Assembly: GCA_000695325.1 (NCBI GenBank)
Contig: AVPN01000122.1
Span: 43,898-94,274, forward strand
Direction: 5' to 3'
DNA: 50,377 nucleotides
From: Pleurobrachia bachei
Lineage: Eukaryota > Ctenophora > Tentaculata > Cydippida > Pleurobrachiidae
Shown: piece after piece, positions 10,167 through 22,959 of the stretch
Position numbering within the stretch: position 1 is the first letter of the stretch
Layout: each line of letters opens with the position of its first letter
The notes under the pieces: model-generated
Told to the model about the DNA's origin: nothing
The model's input: the letters and a program-made list of their open reading frames with translations, nothing else
Database searches by the model: none
Made by a program: the position numbers and the translations under genes

Positions 10167-10958
10167 CAACAGACCCTCAAAGTACAAAGTACAATGCATA
10201 CAAGCAAACACTAACTGATCATATAATACACGGAGACTAAGAATTGGGGTGGGTGTATATGAAAGTGTGAGCCATTGGCGGGGAATCGGGGGTCAGAATC
10301 TGAATCACTGAATCTGATTGGCCTATCACATTGACTTTTGCCACAAGGATGGAAAATTAAGTTGTATTGGCAAGGGCAACAAAGTGCCCTAAATAATAGA
10401 GTAGGGAGTAGTCTGTTTAGTCCATGTTTACCTTTATTAGGGAGAGTAGACAAGCTTCTTGAATTTGAACTTGAACAGGGGTTAGGGGACGGCAAAAAGT
10501 TCTTGAGAAACAGCAAATCTTGTAAACTATTGTTCTCCGGGTTACAGGATTTGGACATGATTTTTGCCATTATGAATCTAGAAAGTGAATAGTGATATTA
10601 TATGAAACATTTGGAAATTCAAGGTAGGAGTTACACAGTTTGATACACAGAATCTTAAATGTGGAGAAAAATAAAATAAAACATAACAGCTCACATAATC
10701 ATGATAATAGCTCCTTATAAAATCATCTTCAATCTTCTTTCACTCAGCTCTCTTTACATTTCTTGTAATAAATAAATCTCACAGTCACACTGCATCTCAC
10801 TCCCTTGGCAGCTTGATCACAAATCCATCTCATAATATCAATATTCAATAAACTCTCTCTTAAAATGTTAAACGAATTCTTTATTCTCTGTACCGCTCTT
10901 CTCACACCACGCACGAACTACCCTCAATATAGGACACATCAAAAAGCATAAAATATCA
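10167..10958. other. Intergenic stretch between SLC6 start and GGT end
   Basis: The two opposed ORFs at 10,211-10,592 show no domain I recognise and lie over each other, so neither is called. Near 10,880-10,885 the minus strand reads AATAAA about 75 bp past the gamma-glutamyltransferase stop, a likely polyadenylation signal for that gene. Confidence 0.5.
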
Positions 10959-13900
10959 TCAGTCATGTTCAACATCAATCTCCGACTGGTCAACAACAAC
11001 TCCAGTTCCCTCCTTCCTCGGATCCCCTGCCGCCTCTGTATGTCCTAACAGATTACTGACGCTGGTCACTGCGCTCATGTAGCCCGCACGGGCTGTCATG
11101 TTGTATCCGATGGAAGATAGTCCGTTAACTAGCTCTGGGTTGACTGTCAGGTTTAGATCTGGAGAGGGGAGAATGGGTAAGACGATTTGGAGCGGTAATT
11201 ATGAACTTATTGGGAAGTTTCTGATTTAATCACCTGGGTAAATTAAGATTTAGTTGGAGTTGCCATGCTACGAGGGTAGTTAGAAAAGTTCTGTAGCTGT
11301 ACCTGAATAATCCTCGTATAAAGTAGTTCCTCCAAGCTGGTCATGTATCCGTGCCCGGGCTAGCGATTCATCTAGAGGAATCTTCCAATCTAACGCATTG
11401 ATTATCGATAATAGAGTACCTGGAAGAATAATTAGTGTTACACCCTGGGAACTAGTGAGAGACGAATGATTTGATCAAATGAAATGAAATGATCGAATCA
11501 ATCGACCACGGGACTGAAAGCCGTACAAAATCAGAGTTGGCGGTAAAATTCTCCATTTAACAATTGTTGACGATATGTGGGTTTCATGCGCGGCGCTTGT
11601 TGCGCGTACCTGTAATGATTCGACTGCCGCCAGCTGCGCCCGTTACAAATCGTGCTGTTTTCTGAGGAAGGAAGGTGAATTGTAAAACCTGGTACCGTTA
11701 TACATAATACTCAAAAGCATTTAGAAAAAAAAAAAAAAAAAAACTATCGAGAGATTTCTGAGATGAAACACAGTATTTAATATCAACTAAATATGTAGCT
11801 CCACCAGATTCCATGCCTCCCCACTTACCGTATCATCAAAAACGATGCTGGGAGAAGATGAAGAAAGAGGTCGCTTTCCCGGGACTATGAAGTTCTCCTG
11901 AAATAGAATAGTTATAGAAGTTATCTCCTGAAATAGAATAGTTATTGGATATACCATGTCCCAAGGTGTGTCATTGTGACGTATTCCGCCCTATAATAAT
12001 AGCTACATATTGAAATGGAAACTGGGGGCTACGGTAACTTCGTTTTATCCGTGGTGGTGTACATGTATACCAGACCAGAACAGACTATACACAACACAAC
12101 GCCCTGCTTTAGCCGTAGACATTAGCACGTGGCTAACTGGAAACTGGAGTCTCTATTCTCTCTGTCTCTCTCTCGCTATCTATCTCTCTCTCTCATCTCT
12201 CTCTCTCCCGTTCCCTCGATATGCCTAACTAAGGCTCTCTAAATGCTCGAAAACAAACTCCCACTACCATGGAATGTTTGTTGTGGTAATTGAGAGCATT
12301 CAGACAAGAGCTGTAGATCCTCTCACAAGATGTTGTACTAATAAACCGGGGATCCCTCTCCCATGATCTTTCTGGACCACGTGACCAATCACGAAATCAA
12401 TTTAGAAACCTAGTCGTAATAACTCACAGGGGATGGTTTGTATCCGAAGCTGTTTGTGACATTAGGGGTTGAGAAATCATCCATTTCATTATTCATTATG
12501 ATCCCGTCCTTTGTCATTACACGTGATCCAAAGTAGAGGTTAACCGTCCTGCGGGGGGAGGGGGTGATAGAGGTTAACCGTCCTGCGGGGGGAGGGTAGC
12601 TGCAATAGTGATAAGTGAAACCCGCCCCCCCCCCAATTCCCCATCATGAGTAGGGAGGGTAGATAGCTACAATGGTGATTGGTGACAGGAGCCATTCTTT
12701 GTCCCTGTCATGCAGGGATGAGACGCAGACGTAAGATAGTTAGAAAGGGGGTAGATAGAAAAAACCATATATGGAGAATGGTAGTTAACTGAATCAATTA
12801 TTGTGCAATTGTGAGGACCAATTGTATAAGGACGGATAGAAATAAAGGGTAGGTCAACACTAAAAGATTCGAGTTGCCCGACCACACAGAAAACAGACAA
12901 TACATTATTGTACTTTGTGTTGGTTTGTGTGTTTGTACTACAGAGAAAAAAATGAGCTCTATTTTCTATCCCGTCATATTTCTCCATTGTTTCCCATTGA
13001 GGAATAGAGAGACAAGTTTTGAAGTGACAGCATCTTTTCTAACGAATTTTGAAATTGATCGAAAGAGTATGATTTCATCGGAGGAAAATTATCGCTAGAA
13101 AGATCACAAAACAACGTAGTCAGCCAGTGAAGAATCATTGACTGAATAATTTATGATTTGGATTTTGATGCCTGAATACGGAAAATGAAACACGTATTTT
13201 AGAATTTAGTGTGCCCCCCACCCCCCACTCCATTTTAATCGACTAAAAAGTGATAGATAGACTTACGAAGTGCATGCGACCGCCTCGCCATCTGGACCCA
13301 GAACAGATACATGTGTAGTGTGGGTACCGTCGTAGTTCAGATACACCTCTTTACTGAGGGGGATAAAATAATAGTTAAACCTTCTTACTGGAAATAGAGG
13401 AGAAGATAAAATAGTTGAACCTCTTTACTAGATAGAGGGGGGGGGGATAAAAAAGATGGAAACTTTAAAATCCTAGCCTTTTCCCAATCACGTGTCAGGC
13501 AGCTACAAAGTAGAGATTTTAACGATTTGAATCGGACATAATTATATAACGAACCTATATCTGTGAACGTTAGTGTAGGGAACAATGTAACCAGACTCAT
13601 TCTTTACTAGTTTCTCCTCCAATTGCAAAGCCCAAGAACCACTGCCATGGGGGAGAAGGGGTGTTGACATGATTGGACGGTGCTGGGTGTTGGTAGGGAT
13701 GGGGAAAGAAGGTGGTAGTGGAACTCAATCGATCCTCAGCCCAGTATATTAGAGTAATTGTAGAGTACAAATCAAAGACAAGGGTAGTTTTTAGGGTCTA
13801 TACTCTATTCAAATGTTTCATGATGCCCCACGAGGAGGCACCAATCAACAGTAGAGTAAGTAGAGGGTGACAAATTTTTTTTGGAAAACTCACTCTCGTA

Positions 13901-16627
13901 TTTGTTCGACTACCCATTTCGTTCTGTCCGAAAAAGCCTGGTCACCAGTCTGACTCCTCATAGCATATCCGAACCTGGTGTGGGTTGCTTGTATTAGGAG
14001 AAGAGAGACCGAGATCAGAGAGGGAGATAGAGAGGGGGAGAGAAAGGGAAAGCGAGAATAAGGACTAAAGATCCAGGGTCATAAACCAAGAATTCAGGTT
14101 GTAGTTGAGTAATTGTAGTTAGATAAAGATCTGAAGGGAAGATAAATTACCATGCTTTGAAACCTCTTTACAACAAACTGACCGAATGCCGACTAGTTAG
14201 AGGAGTTTAACAACTAAACCCAACAGACTACAGACTGATTACTTTGGATATAATAGGGCAAGAGCAAGTAGCAACTCCCTAGTAGCAACATTGCAACGTT
14301 ATCCTACAAGACAGTACGGTTTACCTGAATGCTTCCAGGATGGTATTCCAGGCGTTCAGTGGTTCCATGTCCTCAATGTGGAATCTCTGCAGCAGCTGTA
14401 GGACAAGTGAAACCACGTGTCCAGAGGCAGGGGGAGGCGCTGAGATAATATCAAAACCTGGACAAGAGGGACATCACGGACATGTCTGCCGTCTGGGCGG
14501 TGTTTACAACTTAACGTGCGATTTTCAAATTACTCCCACGTTTTTTTACTTAGAATTGGTCAGTTAATAATGAGAATCGATCTATTAATAATGTTGTCCG
14601 GGGTGTACTTTTTGAGTATTGACAAGTTTCAATTCCTGCACATTTCATATTTGTTGTTGACAGGTGTTATAGTAAGTCATGAAGGACCGATGAAATATAT
14701 CCAAAGATCAGTCGGTCTGTATGTCTGTGCATGTCATAGACATTTTCTATTTTCTATTCCGATGGTCTCATAACTCAAGATGTTGTTCTATGCCTAGTAT
14801 TCCTAGCTAGACTCTGTTTCGTGCGTCACGTTCAACCCTTCTTTACAAAGTATTTAAAGGAGGGTTAGAACATAACGAGTATATTACTAACCTCTATATT
14901 TAAACTCAAAAGGTGCTTCATCAACTGTTTCGTAATTTTCAAGGTCTGACTTTGTCATGATTCCATCGGTCTCATTCTGGGTGAAAAATGTGTTAGAAAT
15001 TTTCAAGATTTGGGCCCAAGGACGTAATTGATCTCCTGGGATCTAATTGGCTCACACAGAAGGTAACAGAGTCCAAATACTCACCAGTCTTGAAAACTAC
15101 ATTCAGAAATTAATGCACGGTATCATTTTAATTTCCCACTAACCAATCGTTCGATTATGTTATCCCCAATGGCTCCCTTGTAAAATGCATCAGGTCCATC
15201 GGCTCCTATGCTCTCGTACGCATCTGCCAGCCGTGTGTTGGTGAAGTTCTCTCCAACCTGAAAACAGAGGAAAACGTCAAGCAATGTTTCCCCCATTTGC
15301 TCAGATCGATTATACAAAAGTTGAATTGTTTTGGAAATAAGTGAGCAATAGCAATACGATTTACAGCGATATAGTTGTATCACTATCATCAATTATACCA
15401 TAACCATATACAGCGTGATATACCTACCTTTATATATGAATCCTCATCGGAAGGATTACTAAAGAAGATATCCTTTGCATACTTGTCTTTTATTAAATAT
15501 GATTTCGTAGAACTGAGTGCTCTTTCTGAAATGCGAAGAGAAATAGTAATTCAGTATTTGGAAGGTACAATTTAAATAGGGGAGCTCCATACGTCTCTAA
15601 ATAATCAAGCTCGTAACTCGTTTTATTCAGAAAAGTTTAAAAATGAGTTTCCGACCGTCCAGAGAATTCATGCCACACCCGTTACTCCCGTTACTTTAAT
15701 TGACACATACCCATGTGAGCCGAAACAGGGATCCCCGTCCTAAGCAGCTCAACTGACGGCGTGAATAGATCTTTCCAAGGTAACCTGAAAGGGAAAAAAA
15801 AATTTGTTATCGTCAGAGCCGTTGCTTGCGAAATCTTGATTTCGGAGACGATTTATCCCTCGATTGTAACGTTGTAACCTTGCTTAGGATATGAATTTTT
15901 GCATTCCCAGCTTCCCGCTGGACCAAGAGCTTGTTACCTGGCGTATTATGATAATCTCTATACACACAAACTCGTCATAATGACATTGTCATAATGAGCT
16001 TCTTCACGGGTTGTGAGAAGAAGACAAAAGTGGTAACTTGAGAGTGTGTGAGGCGCACAGAGGCCCGATAATGTCACACAGTCACACACTGCCTGTAGCG
16101 TGGCATAGAGTTATAGGTGGCCGAGATGAAATGATATTTTGTATTCATCTGGGTAGTGGTCATATCAAACACGTTCCTAAACACAGACACACAGCTCCAT
16201 CTAGAATGTAATCTCGCTACCTACAAGCTACTACTGTTACAGTAGTAGCTTGAACTCTAGTCATTTGAGGGATTGCTTTACAACACCATTATATTGTTGT
16301 AGGGAGGTAGTTAGAGATAGAGGGAGAGGGAGAGAGAGAGGTAGAGATAGCAAAAGAAAAGTATATTTTGAGAGAGCGAGCTAGAGAGGGGGAACAGTAA
16401 ACATCTCCAGCTACACGGATAAAACAGATAATTTCAGAAACTACGCTGTATGTCCTCATTTTCTCTTAACAAAATCTCTTCCAGATCCTATTAGGGCTCA
16501 AAACTTCACCCCGTAAAATACCAACTCACTGTTCAGCTTTTACACAAATATCTTTACCTTCCATAGCGCTGATGAGCAGTCCAGTAGCCCATTATTTCGC
16601 CTGGCACACCTGACGCCTTGCCACCCT

Positions 16628-16666
<39 letters not shown>

Positions 16667-17589
16667 ACGATATGCACACTGCGGTATAACATTTACAGAC
16701 GAACAATTCCTCGCTATGTAAATAGGGCCACCTCCCCAGTCCCCTATTAAAGGACGGGATTCAACACCTCTCTCCCCTAACAAACAGACAAACACGCAGA
16801 TAAAGTAAGAGACAAACAGACAGATAAAAGAAAGAGATAAACACGCAGACAAAGAAAGAGAAAAATTCATTGCTAAAAATATGATTTATTCAGGCTAACG
16901 AAATTTGTTACTTTGAGGCCTTATTTTTTGAAATCGCCCTTGACGTCATAATGACATTGTCATAATGAGCTTCTTCACGGGTTGTGAGAAGAAGACAAAA
17001 GTGGTAACTTGAGAGTGTGTGAGGCGCACAGAGGCCCGATAATGTCACACAGTCACACACTGCCTGTAGCGTGGCATAGAGTTATAGGTGGCCGAGATGA
17101 AATGATATTTTGTATTCATCTGGGTAGTGGTCATATCAAACACGTTCCTAAACACAGACACACCTAGCCATCTAGAATGTAATCTCGCTACCTACAAGCT
17201 ACTACTATAACAGTAGCTTGAACTCTAGTCATTTGGGGGATTGCTTTAAAACACCATTATATTGTTGTAGGGAGGTAGTTAGAGATAGAGGGAGAGAGAG
17301 AGGTAGAGATAGCAAAAGAAAAGTATATTTTGAGAGAGCGAGCTAGAGAGGGGGAACAGTAAACATCTCCAGCTACACGGATAAAACAGATAATTTCAGA
17401 AACTACGCTGTATGTCCTCATTTTCTCTTAACAAAATCTCTTCCAGATCCTATTAGGGCTCAAAACTTCACCCCGTAAAATACCAACTCACTGTTCAGCT
17501 TTTACACAAATATCTTTACCTTCCATAGCGCTGATGAGCAGTCCAGTAGCCCATTATTTCGCCTGGCACACCTGACGCCTTGCCACCCT

Positions 17590-17628
<39 letters not shown>

Positions 17629-20600
17629 ACGATATGCACACTGCGGTATAACATTTACAGACGAACAATTCCTCGCTATGTAAATAGGGCCACCTCCCCA
17701 GTCCCCTATTAAAGGACGGGATTCAACACCTCTCTCCCCTAACAAACAGACAAACACGCAGATAAAGTAAGAGACAAACAGACAGATAAAAGAAAGAGAT
17801 AAACACGCAGACAAAGAAAGAGAAAAACATACAGACAAACAGACAATCAAACAGACACACAAACAAACAAAAATCATACATTGATGGCACCATCAGGATT
17901 GTCCACAAACATATTTTGTGTAGATGCGGCAGGGGCCATCTCTCTGAAGTTGATTGCTGACCTTGCATCTTTTGTGTGGACCACCATGAATCCACCCCTG
18001 CAGGACGGGAGAGATTGGAGTTAGTAAACGGAAGATATTTAAATGGTTTACTCTTCACACGTTTCTATAAAGACAAGTAGAGTCTGAAACAGAAATAGCT
18101 GATGGGATGGAAAATATAATCAAAGATCAGCGTATGATAGGTTCACATACCCTCCAATGCCATTTGATTGTGGTTGAGCTGCCCCTAAACACAATAAAAT
18201 TGAGATGGCCGCGTCTACTGCGCCACCTCCCTCCCTAAGTGTAGTTGCACCTATCTTCGTGCACAGATCGTTATCAGAGGCTACTCCCATGGGGTATACT
18301 GGCGCTGAAATGGGGTGTGTTTTTTACTTGGGATACACTGGCGCTGAAATAGAACGTGTGTTTTATTTGGGGTTATAATTTTCTAATGTGCAACAATATA
18401 ACCTAATACAGCCTAGGATACAATGCCCTGTTTCAATTAGCCGATTCCATACACATGTAATATTTTCTCCCCACTTTCTCAGAAAATAAAAGTATGCTAG
18501 TTCTAGGGAAACCCCGTAGAAAAACCTAATATTCCATTACCATTACCATTACCATTACATTCTATAACAATCTAAAGTTTCCATAACATTTGATGATTAA
18601 GTGAAGTTAAGTAAAGTTACCTGATTCTGACAGTAACACAATCAGTAGAATGGCTATAATGACAGCTAATACTAAGGCGATCGCCATTCCTATGAGAATT
18701 TTCTGCCGTTTTCCCCCCTTATTCCTGTCCACTCCAGGCTGAGGGGGAAGGGGGATTAGAGAAATCAATTATCAAAGAGGACGGGGTGTTTCGAGGGGGA
18801 AGTGGGATTATATAATATGAATCTAACGAAAGAGACTTAGACTAACACAAATGATTTCGAAAACAGGCCCGATATTTTTGTGGGTTGTTCTAACGCGGCG
18901 CTCGAAACAAAGTCTAACTAGGCAATTTGTGGGAGTGCGTGATCAATTGATTATTAAAGTTACACCTGAGAAGGGAAATATGAATTGCATGCGATATATA
19001 ATTGATGCACTAATAAACTGTCAATTGGATAGCGTGAGATGGAGGATGGGAGAATTATGAATTTTGAAGAATAAGGATATCACTGATCTCAGATCAGTCA
19101 TATTATAATCCAATATTGAATATCCTTACTGTATACAGGCTACAGCATTGCATAAGCAAATGTGAAACTAGAAAGAGGTCTACACAGAGTCAATATCTTT
19201 ATTTTTCACTCCATCCATCCATGATCCCGTATCACATAGGCATGAGTCGTGAATCTCGAATGGTGACTAATATAAAAGAGAATTGAATTTTTCAGGAATT
19301 GTTTAGATAGAAAGCTGCAGCAAGGAATTTATAATGGCCTTGATACCATTCCCGTCTAAAATAAACAATTACTATCAATCACACATTTCACAAGGCATTC
19401 ATCAACGACCTTGGCGCTATCTAAGTTTTCCAAAAAATAGAGGAAGTAAAACCTTACCTACATGTTACTTGTAAACTGAACAGTCACCAAGAGGCCAAAC
19501 AACAAAGGACAGCATTATATTATTAGGCCACCATTTCCTGGTTCTCCAAACAAGGCCTCACAACATGTCACACCGAAACTACGAAACAACGCCTTCAATT
19601 GTACAAACATAGTTTGGGGTATGCGTCTAGTAACACAATGCATGCACCTAAACATGCGTCCTCGTGTCTGCAATAATATTGCACAGTCGGACCCCGATTT
19701 ACCGGGAGGCTCGGGGGAAAGGGTTTTGGTCGGTCGGACCGTATACCTGTTTCTGGTCGGATGTCATCTTCTCTTATACAGCTGCTGGAAACCTGTTGTG
19801 TTACTGCAGCTGCTGCAGCTAATAAAAGTCGAATACAAAACTTAAAGATGGATTTCTGAACTGGGACTGACTCTACGATGAACTCTACAATGAACAAAAT
19901 TCAATCATAGATCAGTAGTAGATGAACAACTCAATTCTAGAATCTAGATCAGTAGAGATGTCTTTGTTTTGATAACTACTGGTCTAGAATTGAATTGTTC
20001 GTGGCCATAGAGTCGACTCTATGGCCATAAACAATTCAATTTTAGATCAATAGTCGACAAAACATAGATCTCTCCTTTCTTTCTCAAGGAAATCAAGCTG
20101 CACAGATCGAGGGATATTACTGTCGAACTACAGACAATGGGAGGAGCGGCATGACAGTGACAGGAAATACTATTATATTGTCCTGGATGGTTGGCGGTAC
20201 GATAGCTGCAGCATGGCGGAGAGTATTATTGGTATGGAGAGTGATATTGGGCTTATTTTAGCAGCAACAAAGTCGAGATTATGGCCGATTGGGGCTGCTG
20301 AAGTGGGGAATAACAAAGGAGTCAAATGAATTGATGGGTGCAATGCCACTGCTTCCTGTGAACATATAAGCAAGAATTAATTTATCAGGACACGCTCGAC
20401 GGTGACGCTACTATAGTACAGAAAAACTAATAACTTTGTCTGGGATTATAGTTGCGATGAACGGACTGACATTGCACGACAGATTTGATCGCGGTATTTT
20501 GAGTCTGTAATTTATGCACGAGAAAATTGAGATAAGGTTGCATTCAAGAACAAAAGAATATTCTTTGTATGAAAATTATAGCATGGATTATAATTACTGA

Positions 20601-21179
20601 ATACAGATTTTAATTACTACGCTTCTTTATACAGCACGGCAATCCTACTAGGATTATCCTAGGTTACCCCGACCGAATGAAATTTAAAATTTTATAAATG
20701 CATGACATAAAATGTCAGATTTCATAACATGCACGATTAACTAACAAACCGGTGTCATAGGAAAGATGATTACTAAAAATGAAGGAGCGGTGCTGTCATT
20801 GGAAAGGTTCACGACCGATAACAGTTCATAGGAATGTTTAATTTAGTTGTATCAAATATCAACTGAAACTGTCAAATTTCTGCGTCAGCAGGGGTTTTAT
20901 TTGTGCAGACGGTGTAGGTATGACATGCGATACGTGATATACGACGTCATGTTTTGACACAATTTTCATGTCTAATAACCTTCAATTAAATACCCTATTC
21001 CATCAAGTCTCACACCAAATCATATAATAAAGTTTAAAACATACACGATCGAGCAGGGTGAGTCCTGTATCTGATCCGTCAAAGTCTGACTCCTCTCCGC
21101 TCTCATTCCCAAGAAGAGGTTTCATCTGGTCTCTAGTTGTCCTTCCATGGTGATACGATCGGTCGAGATTAAACACCAT
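10959..21179 (-). CDS. Gamma-glutamyltransferase, type II membrane enzyme (GGT)
   Basis: Eighteen phased GT-AG exons give 636 aa: 21179-21045, 18738-18621, 18304-18151, 17997-17880, 17587-17520 (or its twin 16625-16558), 15784-15711, 15525-15428, 15257-15144, 14976-14892, 14457-14325, 13974-13894, 13641-13555, 13353-13267, 12548-12428, 11897-11829, 11661-11610, 11419-11303, 11158-10959. The enzyme cleaves the gamma-glutamyl bond of glutathione at the cell surface and transfers or hydrolyses the glutamyl group. Seen in order: a cytoplasmic tail with an acidic cluster; a single membrane anchor (ILIGMAIALVLAVIIAILLI, about residues 60-83); GGGAVDAAISILLCLGAAQP; GIGGGFMVV; GVPGE; then the small subunit beginning at the catalytic threonine in THTTHVSV, TSTVNLYFGS, NNEMDDFSTP, PGKRPLSSSSP and GAAGGSRIIT. 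All key motifs are intact, so it should be active. Usual family length is 560-590 aa; the excess is the N-terminal tail. In-frame exons further upstream may extend it. Confidence 0.93.
12535..12597. repeat. 34-bp direct repeat duplicating a GGT splice acceptor
   Basis: agaggttaaccgtcctgcgg occurs twice in a row. On the minus strand each copy carries a CCCGCAG acceptor, for exon starts 12,548 (in frame) and 12,582 (adds 34 nt, frameshift). Confidence 0.85.
16224..16252. repeat. Perfect 13-bp hairpin in a GGT intron
   Basis: caagctactactg, loop tta, cagtagtagcttg. The matching site in the tandem copy (near 17,196) has lost part of one arm. Confidence 0.9.
16627..16661. repeat. (GA)n microsatellite, repeated at 17,589-17,623
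   Basis: Directly behind the acceptor of both copies of GGT exon 5; on the minus strand it is the (TC)n polypyrimidine tract of the acceptor. Confidence 0.9.
19684..19745. mobile_element. Tc1/mariner-pogo-like MITE fragment
   Basis: cagtcggaccccgatttacc followed by ggctcgggggaaagggtttt; the second terminal repeat ends early at gtcggaccgta. Confidence 0.6.
19951..20077. repeat. Imperfect palindrome of about 125 bp, centre GTCGAC
   Basis: The arms meet at 20,014/20,015 (gccatagagtcgactctatg). The inner 30 bp per side are almost perfect (gaattgtt...aacaattc), and similarity continues to agagat/atctct at the outer ends. It is a true reverse-complement foldback, as left by MITE or foldback elements. 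Confidence 0.85.
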
Positions 21180-21759
21180 TATAGTGTACACAACAACACA
21201 AAGAGTACAAGTGTGTGCGGAAAAGGTTTGGAGAGATGGGCTAGCACACAGAGGGAGTGGGAAAGAGAGAGATACATAGGAATAGTAAAAGAGAGTGGCA
21301 TACAGAAATATAGAGAGAGATGGGAAAGAGAGAGAGGAGAGAAACATAGGGAAATGAGAACATGCAAAGATCCAAACATCGGTAAAAATAAAAGTAAATC
21401 AAGGTTTATAAAACAGAAATTGAAGTCGTGGCAAGAGCACTGTATGTCAATAACGACACTAGCTGTTAAACACGACAGCAGCTCTAGAAAACAGTATCCA
21501 ATGAACAGCTGCCTAGACAAAACAAACACGGCCGGGTTATATACCCTATCATATAGTAGAGAGACTAGTGAGGCACCTCAATTCTCTTCTTAGCAAATAA
21601 TAATGGGGGGAAAGCGAATAAGAAGAAAGAGCACCAGTATCATGTCCGTTCTGAAACCAACAATCAAATATCAACACCATGGGTCAGGCTGAAATCACTG
21701 CATCTACCAAACAACTAGTCGACAATATTTCCCTGGTAATTTCAGGTTTCAATACTTAC

Positions 21760-22395
21760 TACAAAGTTGACTTGGTGACCTCCTCCCCCTGCCGCTCCTC
21801 CAGGTTGTCCAGCTTCTGTACCCTGGAAATAAGGGACACATTATACATACAAGACACTTCTAAATCGACCTACAAAATAGACATGGATTCTTTGAAACCT
21901 ACCATGTTTTACGAACACACGTGTGTGAGGAAGCTGGAATTACGCCGAAAAAAGGGACACCGAAATTTGGGAATGAGAGAAATTAGAACTGAATTAAAAG
22001 GAAGCACTAGGGATTCATCAATCACGCCTCACGGATGGTAGGGTCAAAGGGATTTTTTAAATTTATTTGGAATGGGATCGGAACGATTGTTTATCTGGGC
22101 CTATAATCAGCCTTTTTATAAATAGAAGAACCCATACAGAAAATATTTAATGCGTTATTGTAGATAATAGTAAGTCAGGAGTCAGGACGACATGACACTG
22201 GCGACTTCACAAAATCAGTGATCTACAAATCCAATAGAAAATTATCCTTGTTTCTTTGCCAGGGCTGGAATGTGGAGACACAATAACAAAATTATCTATG
22301 TAATCAGAAGTAAATTACAAATTAATGAAGTGGTAATCAGGACGACTAATAATAGAACAAACCTGTGGAATCCTTTTATACTTCCCCTCCGCCAT
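21760..22395 (-). CDS. Candidate 5' coding exons upstream of GGT
   Basis: 22395-22363 encodes MAEGKYKRIPQ and ends at a GT donor. 21822-21760 follows a TTTCCAG acceptor, encodes a Gly-rich GTEAGQPGGAAGGGG segment and ends at GTAAGT. Both start and end in phase 0. They could be an alternative N-terminal tail of GGT, but the acceptor that would join them to the 21,179 exon is not obvious (CCAG before the ATG of MKPLL is one option). The pair is repeated at 23827-23795 and 23254-23192, and the first exon again at 25700-25668. Confidence 0.45.
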
Positions 22396-22769
22396 TCTCT
22401 CTCAATGATCTTCTAAATCTTACACAGTTTTTAATCCATTTTAGACATTCGCTGAGAGGGTGTGTTGGGTTTAATATTTTTAGTTCTAGTTCACCCATAC
22501 ACTGAATAAAGTAAATTAGCTGAGGGATGGTCTCAGTTCTTAATTCAACTGTGATGATTGTATTAACATGTATCTTTGATCATATTTAATGGAGATTGGA
22601 CAGGAACCTTTCAGCGACAGGTAGCAGGCTTCAAAAGAATATCAAACTTCAGGCTTCAGAGACGCGACTACAACAACAATTGTCTGTTGTCCAGTGTGTT
22701 AGATAGAACACATGCGTGTACGCTCCCCTAAAATTGCTTAAAAATCACGTGTTTGTCCGATTCAAATCT

Positions 22770-22959
22770 TGAAAAACAATTTCAACTCAAAAAAAGTTTT
22801 CCTAAAAAAAGTTTTTTCTATTTTTGATTTTATTTTTTGTTTTATTTTTATTCATGTTTTTTATTTTTTTGTTTTTTATTTTTCCAACTAAAATTTTACT
22901 TTTTATATATATTTTTTTTCTTAAATTTTGTTTTTATTTCTGTTATTCCTTATTTTCTC
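22770..22959. repeat. T-rich low-complexity tract
   Basis: Mostly T with A and isolated G/C. The ORF rich in Phe/Tyr across it is a composition effect. Confidence 0.9.

Larger units (their letters stand above)
15973..17827 (-). repeat. Tandem duplication containing GGT exon 5
   Basis: 15,973-16,865 and 16,944-17,827 are near-identical direct repeats of about 890 bp with small differences (a degraded hairpin, a shorter GAGA tract). Each holds the same 68-nt exon with identical coding sequence and intact splice sites. Since 68 is not a multiple of 3, both exons in one mRNA would break the frame; only one can be used. Confidence 0.9.
18739..21044. other. Large GGT intron 1, non-coding
   Basis: About 2.3 kb without recognisable exons. 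It contains a CAGTCGGACCCC MITE fragment (19,684-19,745) and a large palindrome (19,951-20,077). Short ORFs here show no known domain. Confidence 0.6.

Noticed and set aside
10211-10592. Two overlapping opposed ORFs (119 and 84 codons)
   Set aside because: No recognised domain, no splice continuation; cannot choose a strand.
16592-17877. Ser/Leu-rich minus-strand ORFs
   Set aside because: They run through the GAGA tract and GGT intron; the real coding part is the 68-nt exon in its own frame.
21679-22041. Plus-strand 120-aa ORF, repeated at 23,111-23,473
   Set aside because: Repeated only because the block is duplicated; the minus strand of the same place has exon-like splice sites and the ORF has no known domain.
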